Positions 9,301 to 18,063 are shown, numbered from the stretch's first letter. The stretch is DNA of 64,000 nucleotides from Bacteroidota bacterium (GCA_947454025.1 CANGIZ010000002.1:1-64000); one strand, 5' to 3'. Numbers and translations are program-made. The notes: a model not told the origin generated them from the letters alone.

Positions 9301-10601
9301 TTGCTCGCAGTTACTTGTGCGTTGTATCCAACTGCAGTTGAATTTGAAATTGATTGAAGAGTCGATCTAGTTAGTGCACCTAATAAAGTTACTTTCGAAG
9401 CAGTGGTTAAGGTATTACCCGAAAATGAGCCAACCGCAACGTTATCATCTCCATTATTATTTTGCAATGAATTAAAACCAATTGCGGAATTTCTAACTCC
9501 GATTGTATTTTTATTTAAGGATAATGCACCAACAGAAACATTTCCAAACCCTTCAGTATTATTTTGGAAACTATGAGATCCGATTGAAGTGTTTGAATAA
9601 CCAATAGTATTACTAACCATTGAAGATTTACCTATTGCAGTATTTCTAAAACCATCTGTATTAGAAGAGAGTGCACTATCGCCAATTGCGGTATTACTAA
9701 CTCCAGTAGTATTTGTAAAAAGGGATTGAAAACCTACTGCCGTATTATATCCACCATTAGTATTTGATTTAAGCGACTCAAAACCTATCGCTACATTTCT
9801 AATGCCAGTAGTATTATTTAAAAGCGCATTGTTACCGACCGTAGTATTCGATGTGTTACTCGAAGTTCCTGAACCAATTCCAATTGTCAACCCACTGACT
9901 TTTATGTCATTTGTAAAATTGGAATTACTAACTGCCATTTTACCATCGATTCTACTAGATAAACTAGCTGTGTCAGAATAGTTAAATTTTGAATTAATTC
10001 TATTTGATAAACTAATTGTATCACTTTTATTAAGCTTTGTGTCTAAACTTGCTTGGGTTAAAGTAGAAATCGGCTTATCCAAATCTGCTGTATTATTCAC
10101 TTTATCAATAGTAAGAACTACTTTCAAATCACTTATACTAGCAACACCAGTTCCTCCCGATTTAACAGGAAGAATACCAGCCACATTTACTGCATCTACA
10201 CCATTACTATAGTATGAATAAGGGACAAATTGTAAAGGAGTTGTTCCCATTGTAATAAAATTTATCCCACCTGTTGGGTCCATCTCAACTTTCAGATATT
10301 TGTTACTCAATTTCCAATTCACATTTGAGTAATTGCCAATGGCTGATATTACTCCTGTATCTCCTATCACTACAGAAAATATACCTTGTGCATTTGTTAG
10401 AACATTTCTTGTTTCGATATAATCAGGATTACTTGTATTTGTTCCAGTTAAGATTGAAAGCTTTAAAGAAATCTTTTGACTTGCAAGTATTGTTCCGTTT
10501 GCACTTCTAGCAACTCCTTGAAAGTTAATGCCCTGCGAGTTGCCCACATAACTTATCATCAAAAACACATACACAACTATTGATTTTAGGATCCATTTCA
10601 T
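6333..10601 (-). CDS. Giant repetitive fiber-like surface protein with C-terminal S74-like intramolecular chaperone domain
   Basis: Signal peptide; INFQGVARSANGTILASQKISLKLSIL N-domain; dozens of NTTGxxNTAIGxxSLxxN repeats resembling YadA-type head repeats; C-terminus SDRRDKKNIQDL...NAGFIAQELDE...YGNLMPVLVKSIQELSKENTELKERL. Confidence 0.88.
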   Translation of the reverse strand: MKWILKSIVVYVFLMISYVGNSQGINFQGVARSANGTILASQKISLKLSILTGTNTSNPDYIETRNVLTNAQGIFSVVIGDTGVISAIGNYSNVNWKLSNKYLKVEMDPTGGINFITMGTTPLQFVPYSYYSNGVDAVNVAGILPVKSGGTGVASISDLKVVLTIDKVNNTADLDKPISTLTQASLDTKLNKSDTISLSNRINSKFNYSDTASLSSRIDGKMAVSNSNFTNDIKVSGLTIGIGSGTSSNTSNTTVGNNALLNNTTGIRNVAIGFESLKSNTNGGYNTAVGFQSLFTNTTGVSNTAIGDSALSSNTDGFRNTAIGKSSMVSNTIGYSNTSIGSHSFQNNTEGFGNVSVGALSLNKNTIGVRNSAIGFNSLQNNNGDDNVAVGSFSGNTLTTASKVTLLGALTRSTLQSISNSTAVGYNAQVTASNQIQLGDPNITDVKTNGAVTAAGFKVPNGTSTQYLRADGTVTTSVTAGVPYTGASQAVDLGAYDLKVNGLTIGIGAGTASVTNNTAIGFQSLNSNISGIYNTAIGYQASQNNTTGIENLAIGYKALNSNTDGRENVAVGVEALLNNQANANIAIGFRTLRANTTGNNLVAMGGLYSNTIGHDNTSIGTSSSFFNTTGSFNSILGSNSMFYNTTGSNNTAIGYQSLYNNTTASNNIALGTNSLYSNTTGYSNSALGVYSLASNTIGFQNTAVGDSALVSNITGNTNTGVGTMSLRDNTTGSDNTAIGVNSLIHNTTGNNNGALGVASLYSNTTGNFNGAFGSGTLYSNTTGVGNTASGSLALYQNTTGSYNVALGMQSLTRNTTSNFNTAIGTYSQFGTTTGSNNTSVGGYALTSNTTGSNNTSIGSSSMFSNSTGYENVSVGSASMQNNTVGYWNTAVGPGALQNNISGNENSTLGYQSLVSNTTGFDNSAFGLFSLFSNTTGYRNSAFGVTSLFYNLTGINNSAFGNGALKNSNGNNNTSVGYYSLNRTTTGNNNTAIGLSSGLSNTTGNNNTLIGYSADVFSGTISNSTAIGANSLVATSNTIQLGDANITDVKTSGTILASGYKILAGTSNQYLMADGTVSTSVTSGVPYTGATQAVDLGAFDLKVNSLIVGRGGGADTSNTAIGKNALISNIVGTLPIGQENTSVGSNTLAYNTSGWANSALGHTALNLNTTGAQNTAIGASTLHDNTTGAQNTAIGLAALARNTSGNLNNGIGMDALFNNTTGSRNVAIGGYSLYSNTTGNYNVVIGDNAGASLMTGNNNIVIGYGATASGNNVSNEVTLGNSSITTIRSNVQNITSLSDRRDKKNIQDLTVGLDFINSLKPRIFNWDKREWYHDGKSDGSKIGRELNAGFIAQELDESQNKFKADWLKLVYKATPNKWEATYGNLMPVLVKSIQELSKENTELKERLNRIELMLLKLAQEKKL

Positions 10602-10603
10602 GA

Positions 10604-11128
10604 CTAAAGCTTGATAATTTTATAAATTCCCGTTTTAATTTTTCCTGCAATTGGCTTAAAATAAACCTGAATATAATATTGTCCAGAAGCAAAATTTGAC
10701 ATATTGACTTGATTTTGCATAGAACCAAATGTTGTAAAACTTGGACTTCGGTAAAATATCCTTGATTCTAGATCAATAATTTGATATTGTAGCTGCCCCC
10801 CGCTGCTTAAATCAGAATTCAAGTGCGCTATAGTATTAACAGGATTAGGAGTTATATTTATTTCGTTAATGCCAAATGGAGTATATATTTCATTAATTCC
10901 GGTTACTAGTGGAGGATTTTCTTGCAAAAATCCACTACTTAAACTAACGCCACTAGTGCTATTGAAATTAGTAATTGAGATTGTTTCCCCTGTACTAATA
11001 GTCAATGAAAATCCATTTTGCGTACCTGACAAACCTCCAATATTTAAAGTAAAAGGTGAAATCGTCTGTGACTTCCCATTTATAAAAACAGTGCCTATCA
11101 ATAAAAGAGATAGTAAAAATGATTTCAT
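10604..11128 (-). CDS. Secreted protein with T9SS type A sorting-domain-like C-terminus
   Basis: Signal peptide MKSFLLSLLLIGTVFINGKSQ; INITPNPVNTIAHL...FASGQYYIQVYFKPIAGKIKTGIYKIIKL. Confidence 0.75.
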   Translation of the reverse strand: MKSFLLSLLLIGTVFINGKSQTISPFTLNIGGLSGTQNGFSLTISTGETISITNFNSTSGVSLSSGFLQENPPLVTGINEIYTPFGINEINITPNPVNTIAHLNSDLSSGGQLQYQIIDLESRIFYRSPSFTTFGSMQNQVNMSNFASGQYYIQVYFKPIAGKIKTGIYKIIKL

Positions 11129-11389
11129 CTTAAAATTGTCTAAAGTTTTAAAATACTTAATGGACTCAATTATTAAAGAAACGCTGATATCGAGTTATTT
11201 AAAATTAACTCGTCAATAACAAAACGACTACAAATGCGACGAAGTATTAGACTATTTTAGGTTAAATATCTAAATGAATAAAATCTTATTTAAAATATTG
11301 ATTTACAATAAAATACAAATTAGTTATATACTAAATAACAAACCTAATACTGTTGAAATAATTATTAACTTCGAGTTTTATCCAACCTA

Positions 11390-12769
11390 ATGAAACAAGT
11401 ACTTACTATTACAGGCATAATACTCTGTTTTGCAGTTTCCTTTTCACAGTCAACTTCAAATAACAAAGGATTAGACGTATTATCACTATCAAATCAATCA
11501 ATCCAGATTTTCGGTAAGCTTAGAACTTCCAAGTACTTGTCATTGGCAAAGCCATTCAATAACCACATTCAAACTATTATTAAGTCAGATAGTGGCATTT
11601 TCTGTCTCGTTGACGGAACTGGAATGCTTTACAAACTATCTAAATCTGATGGTCAATTCAAAAGAGTAGACTCAACTCTTTTTTGGGGTTACAACCTTGG
11701 TGCATTCCCGTTTACTTATAAAACGGAGATCTACAATTTAGGTGGCTCTGGCTTATGGAGAAGTAATGGACACTTACGTAAATTTAATTTTAAAGCCCAT
11801 GAATGGGATATTGTTCCCCTTAATGAGGAAGTGTCAGTCATTTCAAGCGACAAAGCTGGTTTGGTCTATTATGATCAACAAACTGGAAAAATTTACTCCG
11901 GCTATTCATACAATATTAATGATGGGATTAAACCTGATTCCAAAGGTCCCGAATATTACTACAAAGTAATGTGCTTAAATCTGGCAACTAATGAATGGAG
12001 CTACCTAGGTGAATTGAATTCAAATCTGATTGATGATATCAAATCAGAGTACAATATAGCAGCTACGCCAATTGGACTCCTAACATTAAACAATACAAAT
12101 CTTAGCCTCTGGGACTTCAAAAACAATCAACATTACCAATTGAATGATGCAAAAGGTGTATTTCAGTCAATAAAAAGAGGAATCGATACAACACTTGTTT
12201 TTTACAAAGACAACCAACTATATTTAAGCAGAGGAACAAACAATCTGGATTCAATCAAGTTAACTATTGACGATTTCCATTTAGCCGGCACTATATACTC
12301 AACTTCATTATTAACAATACTTAAACCTTATAGAAAGGCTATTTACATCCTCATTGTTGCACTTATTTTGATGTCTGGATATCGAGGTCTGATTGCATAT
12401 AAAAGGTCCGTAATAAGCAAATATGAGGCGCAGGCCTTAGCTGAAAAAGAAACCTTAGATGTGTCAATTAAGTTGTTTACTGATCAAGAGCTGCTATTAC
12501 TAAATTTACTCATTTCTAATAGCTCGAAAGGTGCAAAAACCAACATTAATGACATTAATGATTTCTTAGGCTTTGCCCATATGTCTATAGATACGCAAAA
12601 GCAGCAACGACATAATCTTATCACAAGCATCAATAAAAAATACCTAAACAAGACAACAAGAAACTTGATTCAAAGAGAGAAGCTGGAGTTCGATAAAAGG
12701 TCCTTTGTCTACTTTATATTTGAAGATGAACTTTCAATACTTCCAAAGTATATTCCCAAGGATGTTTAA
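11390..12769 (+). CDS. Membrane-anchored sensor/regulator-like protein (periplasmic kelch-like region, one TM, cytoplasmic helical domain)
   Basis: 459 aa; signal peptide, periplasmic repeats, TM AIYILIVALILMSGYRGLIAY, cytoplasmic FTDQELLLLNLLI...QKQQRHNLITSINKKYL... . Confidence 0.65.
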   Translation: MKQVLTITGIILCFAVSFSQSTSNNKGLDVLSLSNQSIQIFGKLRTSKYLSLAKPFNNHIQTIIKSDSGIFCLVDGTGMLYKLSKSDGQFKRVDSTLFWGYNLGAFPFTYKTEIYNLGGSGLWRSNGHLRKFNFKAHEWDIVPLNEEVSVISSDKAGLVYYDQQTGKIYSGYSYNINDGIKPDSKGPEYYYKVMCLNLATNEWSYLGELNSNLIDDIKSEYNIAATPIGLLTLNNTNLSLWDFKNNQHYQLNDAKGVFQSIKRGIDTTLVFYKDNQLYLSRGTNNLDSIKLTIDDFHLAGTIYSTSLLTILKPYRKAIYILIVALILMSGYRGLIAYKRSVISKYEAQALAEKETLDVSIKLFTDQELLLLNLLISNSSKGAKTNINDINDFLGFAHMSIDTQKQQRHNLITSINKKYLNKTTRNLIQREKLEFDKRSFVYFIFEDELSILPKYIPKDV

Positions 12770-12851
12770 TTGAAGTTATGAATGTGTAGTAAATTGATAC
12801 TAAAGTGATGTAAGGAATGCAAACAATCTACTTTGTCTCTTTATGACTTAA

Positions 12852-13082
12852 TCATTTTAAACAAGCTTGATTCCAAATATCCATTTTTTGTCTTCTTCCT
12901 CCACTTAGCAATGATTTGAAAAACTTTATTTGATTATTCATTGTCAACAAGGCATACCGAGCTTTATCCATAGCACCCTTATTTAGCTTAATCAAATTAA
13001 CTACGATCTGAGTTAATTGAATGAGAATAGAAAGTGATAGATTGGATAGCTCATTATATGATCGCACCCTTCGTAAGATCAA
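12852..13082 (-). CDS. Small hypothetical protein, possibly a remnant
   Basis: 76 aa basic ORF; an in-frame TTG start would extend it upstream. Confidence 0.3.
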   Translation of the reverse strand: MILRRVRSYNELSNLSLSILIQLTQIVVNLIKLNKGAMDKARYALLTMNNQIKFFKSLLSGGRRQKMDIWNQACLK

Positions 13083-13558
13083 TTGTTTTACAACAATACT
13101 GGGATCAAACTAAGCTTATAGGCTTTTCTATATTCACCTAGTCAGCAGAATCATAATCGGTTTTATGTAGAAGCCTTACCAGTGAAGACTGTGCATTTTG
13201 ACCCAGTTGTCAGTCGGACGACATTGCCGGGATTAACCGTTGATGAACTAATTTACTTTACGAATAAAGCGCCAATGAGTTGAGTAAGGATTTCCATTTC
13301 CTTAAGCAGTCAAGTTTTAGCCAACACTGCTTTTATGTAATAATAATTAGTAAGAGATTGCACAAAACGTATCCAGAAAAACAATTAACTTTCCCCAAAT
13401 CATTCACAATAGCCATTTAAAATTCAAAACAGCTAAAAATGAGATACGTTTTGGCAACCCCCTACTACGCTTTGCCAATATGTCAAAGAACTTTTTGTAA
13501 GCGCAACATTATTTGCCGGTTACTCTTCGAATTGATTTTTATCTATTAAAATGATTTT

Positions 13559-13945
13559 TTAGGAAGCACTTAGGGTTATTCTTTGGAGTTCAGCTAAGCT
13601 TATTTCATACGCTAAAAAAGAGTCAAAAGCACGTTTGTAAACTTCAATGTATTCAGCTTCCAACCCTAGATTTATTGCATTTTCATACAAACGCATTGAT
13701 AGCCCAACGATAAACTTGTAGTTCACTTCATCATAATGACGATATCCATCTTTATTGTAAACACAAGCAACCTGCTCTTTCTCAATACCCTTTTGCTCAT
13801 AGTAATCAACTAGATAATGAAATATGGCTTTCCTTGTCCATTCCCTTATTACCCAGTCTTGTTTGTTATTTTCGAGTCTTGTTATAAATTGATTCATCCC
13901 ATCTTTAAACTCTTCAAAGTCGAAATTTGGCTTGTAAATGATCAT
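13559..13945 (-). CDS. Hypothetical protein of the integrase module
   Basis: 128 aa; 2-bp gap to the upstream HTH gene, co-directional with the integrase. Confidence 0.6.
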   Translation of the reverse strand: MIIYKPNFDFEEFKDGMNQFITRLENNKQDWVIREWTRKAIFHYLVDYYEQKGIEKEQVACVYNKDGYRHYDEVNYKFIVGLSMRLYENAINLGLEAEYIEVYKRAFDSFLAYEISLAELQRITLSAS

Positions 13946-13947
13946 AA

Positions 13948-14247
13948 TTATTGATTTGAATTGTTAGTGAATTGGGTTTTGTTTCTTTCAAGCATTGCAT
14001 TTACATCGGACTGGTAATAGAAGTAGATCCCGCCAACTTTAGTGTAATTAAGGTGGCCATTGTTTCTTAAATTTTCAATGGTGCTATCGCTGATTGCAAG
14101 TTGTTTTTTCAGGTCCTTTGACTTAAGGATTTTGTACTCTTGCATACCAGATTGCTTAGGAAGCTTATTTTCAAGTTCCTTTAATAGATCGTTTTTGAAT
14201 TGGTTTAACATCTCTTGGATGTCTGACTGATCGTACATTGTTTTCAT
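13948..14247 (-). CDS. HTH (helix_turn_helix_17 / excisionase-like) DNA-binding protein
   Basis: LKSKDLKKQLAISDSTIENLRNNGHLNYTKVGGIYFYYQSDVNAML. Confidence 0.85.
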   Translation of the reverse strand: MKTMYDQSDIQEMLNQFKNDLLKELENKLPKQSGMQEYKILKSKDLKKQLAISDSTIENLRNNGHLNYTKVGGIYFYYQSDVNAMLERNKTQFTNNSNQ

Positions 14248-14248
14248 A

Positions 14249-15466
14249 TTATAAATTGTTTGATGATTTACTTGTATGGTTGCCGAAAATGGCTTTTAGA
14301 GCACCGAAATCGTCCTCTACTTTCTGAGAGGATACCTTGCTATAAATTTGAGTTGTCTTGATGCTAGCGTGCCCTAATGCCCTAGAAATCGTCTCCATGG
14401 GCACTTTGTTATTCACAGCTATACAAGCAAAAGAATGCCTCCCAATGTGGCAGGTTAACGACTTATTTAAACCTGCTTCTTTAACAACATCCTTTAAAGC
14501 TTGATTCATTTTTTGATTTGATGGCACTGGGAATGATTTGCCTTTATACTTTGCTGCCGGATTGTTCTCATACCTTTCAATTAACATCCTTGCGTTTGGT
14601 AAAATAGAGATAATGCAATCTTCGTTTGACTTCTGTCTAGAAATTCGGATTAGCTTCTTTTCACTATCAATATTTTCAGGTGCAAGATTCTTAAGATCTG
14701 AGTAACTCAATCCAGTGTATACCATAAAACAAAACAGATCTCTAACTATGGCCAAGCGTTGATTATCTTTAAAGTCCAATGACATAATTTTATCTACTTC
14801 CCCTATAGTTAATGTTATTCGTGTCGTAGGAGCCAGCTTGATTTTGTACTTTCTTGTTGGGTCGGATTCAATCCAATCTAGCTTAAGGGACATATTAATA
14901 ACCGCCCTGATTCGTTTAATATGCTTTGCAATAGTATTGGTTTTGTTGCCTCGAAACTTGCTTAGATAGGTGCTATAAGATGTCAGAAATTCATAGTTGA
15001 CGTCTTGCAGGTTTGCATTACTTTGCTTGTATTGCTTCCTTATAAACGACTCTAAGATACCCTTATCGGCCTTATAGTGGCAGATAGTATCTTTGTTGTA
15101 CTGATCCTTATTGGAGTCTATAAAAAATTGAAAAGCATCCAACAACTTTTTTGCTTCTACATTGTTTTCGTTGCCTTTTAGAAATGCCTTAACTGAAGCA
15201 TTTGTGACTTCCTTATTCAGCATTCCCATTTTGCCAACATAAGCCCAAAAGTCCTTTTCCTTTTGTTGGATGATACTATTAAGATGTAAGGACTGAGGAT
15301 GAGTAGATTTAAACCTGAACTTGTTTTCATCCCAATACTTGGGATCCTCTGAAATATTCATTGAAAGGTTTATCTCGTTCCCAATCCCATTGATTCTCAT
15401 GTAGATGGGTGCCTTACCTAAACCGTTCATTTTTGATTTAATCTGATAAAAGTTAACTTTTAACAT
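14249..15466 (-). CDS. Tyrosine recombinase/integrase
   Basis: Catalytic motifs VYTGLSYSDL, CHIGRHSFACIAVNNKVPMETISRALGHASIKTTQIYSKV. Confidence 0.95.
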   Translation of the reverse strand: MLKVNFYQIKSKMNGLGKAPIYMRINGIGNEINLSMNISEDPKYWDENKFRFKSTHPQSLHLNSIIQQKEKDFWAYVGKMGMLNKEVTNASVKAFLKGNENNVEAKKLLDAFQFFIDSNKDQYNKDTICHYKADKGILESFIRKQYKQSNANLQDVNYEFLTSYSTYLSKFRGNKTNTIAKHIKRIRAVINMSLKLDWIESDPTRKYKIKLAPTTRITLTIGEVDKIMSLDFKDNQRLAIVRDLFCFMVYTGLSYSDLKNLAPENIDSEKKLIRISRQKSNEDCIISILPNARMLIERYENNPAAKYKGKSFPVPSNQKMNQALKDVVKEAGLNKSLTCHIGRHSFACIAVNNKVPMETISRALGHASIKTTQIYSKVSSQKVEDDFGALKAIFGNHTSKSSNNL

Positions 15467-15717
15467 CGTGAAATTTTGTTTAGTACATATATAAATATCA
15501 GAGTGGAAGACAAAAAATGGCTAAATCGAAAAAAACTTTAAAATAATTTAAATAGTATGTTAATAGGAATTGTGGATGGATCCCGTTAGTTACCCAATTG
15601 GTTACCAAATAACATTAAGATTTATGCCAGATAAAGGATTCAGGGAGGCTTGGAAACAAAAAATGCCAGTAATCTAGGATGATTACCAGCATTAATTGTA
15701 TTATAAAAACATACGTG

Positions 15718-15788
15718 AGGTCCCGAGCGGATTCGAACCGCTGTAGAAGCTTTTGCAGAGCTCTGCCTAGCCACTCGGCCACAGGACC
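15718..15788 (-). tRNA. tRNA-Cys(GCA)
   Basis: GGTCCTGTGGCCGAGTGGCTAGGCAGAGCTCTGCAAAAGCTTCTACAGCGGTTCGAATCCGCTCGGGACCT; anticodon loop CTGCAAA, discriminator U. Confidence 0.93.
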
Positions 15789-15884
15789 CTTTCGGGACGC
15801 GAAAATAACACAAAGAAGTTAATTATAAAAGAATTTTCCAACTAATACGAATTAAACGACATTTGTAGCCTAAATAACATTGTA

Positions 15885-16760
15885 ATGTCGACAATTGGAG
15901 CATCGGAATTGATCATTAATGATCGTGGAGCAGTTTACCATCTAAATGTAAGGCCAGAGGAATTAGCAGATACGATTATAACAGTGGGTGACCCAGAAAG
16001 AGTTGCCACAGTTAGTAAATATTTTGACCGCATTGAACACAAATGTGCGCATAGAGAGTTTATTACACATACTGGATATATTGGCAATAAAAGAATCTCT
16101 GTTTTAAGTACCGGAATTGGCCCCGACAATATCGACATTGCGCTTAACGAAGTAGATGCCTTAGCAAATATCGATTTTGAAACACGCACTATAAAAGAGC
16201 AGAAAAAATCTGTTTCAGTTATTCGTATGGGCACTTGTGGGTCATTACAAGGCGAAGTGGGCGTAGATCAATTGGTTGCAGGAACACATGGTCTTGGCAT
16301 TGACAATTTGCTACATTTTTACAAGCTCAATAATAATTCCGAAGAACAATCTATATTAACTGCATTCGAACAACATACCCAAATTACAAACCATAAAATA
16401 CAGCCTTATATTGCCAGTGCAAGTGCGGGGTTAATTAAGCACTTTGCCGACGGATATAGTCATGGCATTACGGTTACCTGTCCTGGATTTTATGGTCCGC
16501 AGGGACGTATTTTAAGGCTGCCATTAAGTATGCCCAATCTGGTGGACCAGATGACAAGTTTTAGATATGGCAACCATCATATTGCTAACTTTGAAATGGA
16601 AACCAGTGCCATTTACGGGTTGTGTAATTTATTGGGGCACCAATGTTTGAGTATTAATGTTATTGTTGCGAATAGAGTGAAGAAAGAATTTAGTAAAGAT
16701 CCAGCGAAAGCGGTGGAAAATATGATTCAAAAATCATTAGGCATTATTGCATCTATTTAA
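15885..16760 (+). CDS. Nucleoside phosphorylase (uridine phosphorylase-like)
   Basis: VGDPERVATVSKYFD, STGIGPDNIDIALNEVDAL, NFEMETSAIYGL. Confidence 0.88.
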   Translation: MSTIGASELIINDRGAVYHLNVRPEELADTIITVGDPERVATVSKYFDRIEHKCAHREFITHTGYIGNKRISVLSTGIGPDNIDIALNEVDALANIDFETRTIKEQKKSVSVIRMGTCGSLQGEVGVDQLVAGTHGLGIDNLLHFYKLNNNSEEQSILTAFEQHTQITNHKIQPYIASASAGLIKHFADGYSHGITVTCPGFYGPQGRILRLPLSMPNLVDQMTSFRYGNHHIANFEMETSAIYGLCNLLGHQCLSINVIVANRVKKEFSKDPAKAVENMIQKSLGIIASI

Positions 16761-16780
16761 TAAAATGTAAAGCAACTATT

Positions 16781-17560
16781 ATGCAAATACAATTTTCAAA
16801 ATACCAAGGCACAGGCAATGACTTTGTAATCATTGATAATCGTGATGGAAGTATCTCTTTGTCCAATCAACAAGTTGCTTTTTTATGTGATCGAAGATTT
16901 GGTGTGGGTGGAGACGGCCTTATGTTATTAGGCACTGCTACAGGATTTGATTTTTCAATGACTTACTATAATGCCGATGGCACCGAAGGAACTATGTGTG
17001 GCAATGGAGGAAGATGTTTAGTTCAATTTGCGCATGACAATGGAATTGTCAAAGAGCATTACCACTTTATTGCAATTGACGGCCCACATGAAGCCATAAT
17101 TCATAACAATGGATGGATACATCTAAAAATGTCTGATGTTAATGCAGTTGAAACTGGCGAAGGATTTTTTGTAACCAATACCGGATCTCCTCACTATATT
17201 AAAATGGTATCCAATATTGAAAAGCATGATGTAGTTGGGGAAGGAAAAGCAATAAGATACAATGACCGTTTTACAAAAGAAGGGATCAATGTGAATTTTG
17301 TAGAACACCTAGCCGATCACTTATTTATAAGAACTTACGAGCGTGGAGTAGAAAATGAGACCTATAGCTGTGGAACAGGTGTAACCGCTGCTGCCATTGT
17401 TTCTTGCTTGCATAAGGAAGGGGAACACAATGTGCCTATTCAAACCTTAGGTGGAAAATTAGCAGTTAGTTTTAACAACAAAGGAGGTGGCCACTTTAAT
17501 CATATCTGGCTAAAAGGTCCCGGCACATTTGTTTTTAAGTCTAGTATTCATTTAAAATAG
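16781..17560 (+). CDS. dapF: Diaminopimelate epimerase
   Basis: FSKYQGTGNDFVIIDNRDG, MCGNGGRC, ERGVENETYSCGTG. Confidence 0.97.
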   Translation: MQIQFSKYQGTGNDFVIIDNRDGSISLSNQQVAFLCDRRFGVGGDGLMLLGTATGFDFSMTYYNADGTEGTMCGNGGRCLVQFAHDNGIVKEHYHFIAIDGPHEAIIHNNGWIHLKMSDVNAVETGEGFFVTNTGSPHYIKMVSNIEKHDVVGEGKAIRYNDRFTKEGINVNFVEHLADHLFIRTYERGVENETYSCGTGVTAAAIVSCLHKEGEHNVPIQTLGGKLAVSFNNKGGGHFNHIWLKGPGTFVFKSSIHLK

Positions 17561-17581
17561 TCTTCCTAAAATATTTTACCA

Positions 17582-18046
17582 ATGGCATTATTTAATGTAC
17601 GTGTATATGGCATTTTAATTGATAGCCAAGACAGATTATTAGTAAGTGACGAATTCATTCGTGGCGCCTTTATTACAAAACTTCCTGGTGGAGGTTTAGA
17701 AATTGGCGAAGGTACAAGAGATGGCCTTGCCAGAGAATTTATGGAAGAAGCCAATTTAGAAGTGAAAGTGGGTGAACATTTTTATACGACCGACTTTTTT
17801 CAAATATCCGCCTTCAATAATACAGACCAAATTATCTCTATTTATTATCGCGTATACTCCGACAAAACCGAAACCATTGTAGCAAAAGAAAAAGCTTTTG
17901 ATTTTTTACCCGAGCAGGTTGCCGATAATACTGGTACCGCAGAACATTTAAGATGGATTTATCTAAATGAATTAAACGAGGAAGCAATGACATTGCCAAT
18001 TGACAAAGTTGCTGTTAAAATGTTGTTAGACCAACGCCATTTTTAG
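17582..18046 (+). CDS. NUDIX hydrolase
   Basis: GGGLEIGEGTRDGLAREFMEEAN Nudix box. Confidence 0.9.
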   Translation: MALFNVRVYGILIDSQDRLLVSDEFIRGAFITKLPGGGLEIGEGTRDGLAREFMEEANLEVKVGEHFYTTDFFQISAFNNTDQIISIYYRVYSDKTETIVAKEKAFDFLPEQVADNTGTAEHLRWIYLNELNEEAMTLPIDKVAVKMLLDQRHF

Positions 18047-18063
18047 TAGCTGAAGAAAATTAA

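Larger units (their letters stand above)
5711..15730. mobile_element. ~10.0 kb integrative element in the 3' end of tRNA-Cys
   Basis: 14-bp direct repeat gaggtcccgagcgg at 5711-5724 and 15717-15730 (inside tRNA-Cys); tyrosine recombinase adjacent to the tRNA-proximal end; accessory cargo. Confidence 0.82.

Noticed and set aside
6725-9870. CRISPR-like or tandem noncoding repeat array
   Set aside because: Periodicity comes from degenerate codons of the NTTGxxNTAIG repeats in one continuous 1422-codon ORF; there are no identical repeats with unique spacers.
10525-11219. ORFs 10525..10728(-) and 10869..11219(+)
   Set aside because: Out-of-frame or antisense overlaps with the T9SS-CTD gene, which has a signal peptide and recognisable C-terminal domain.
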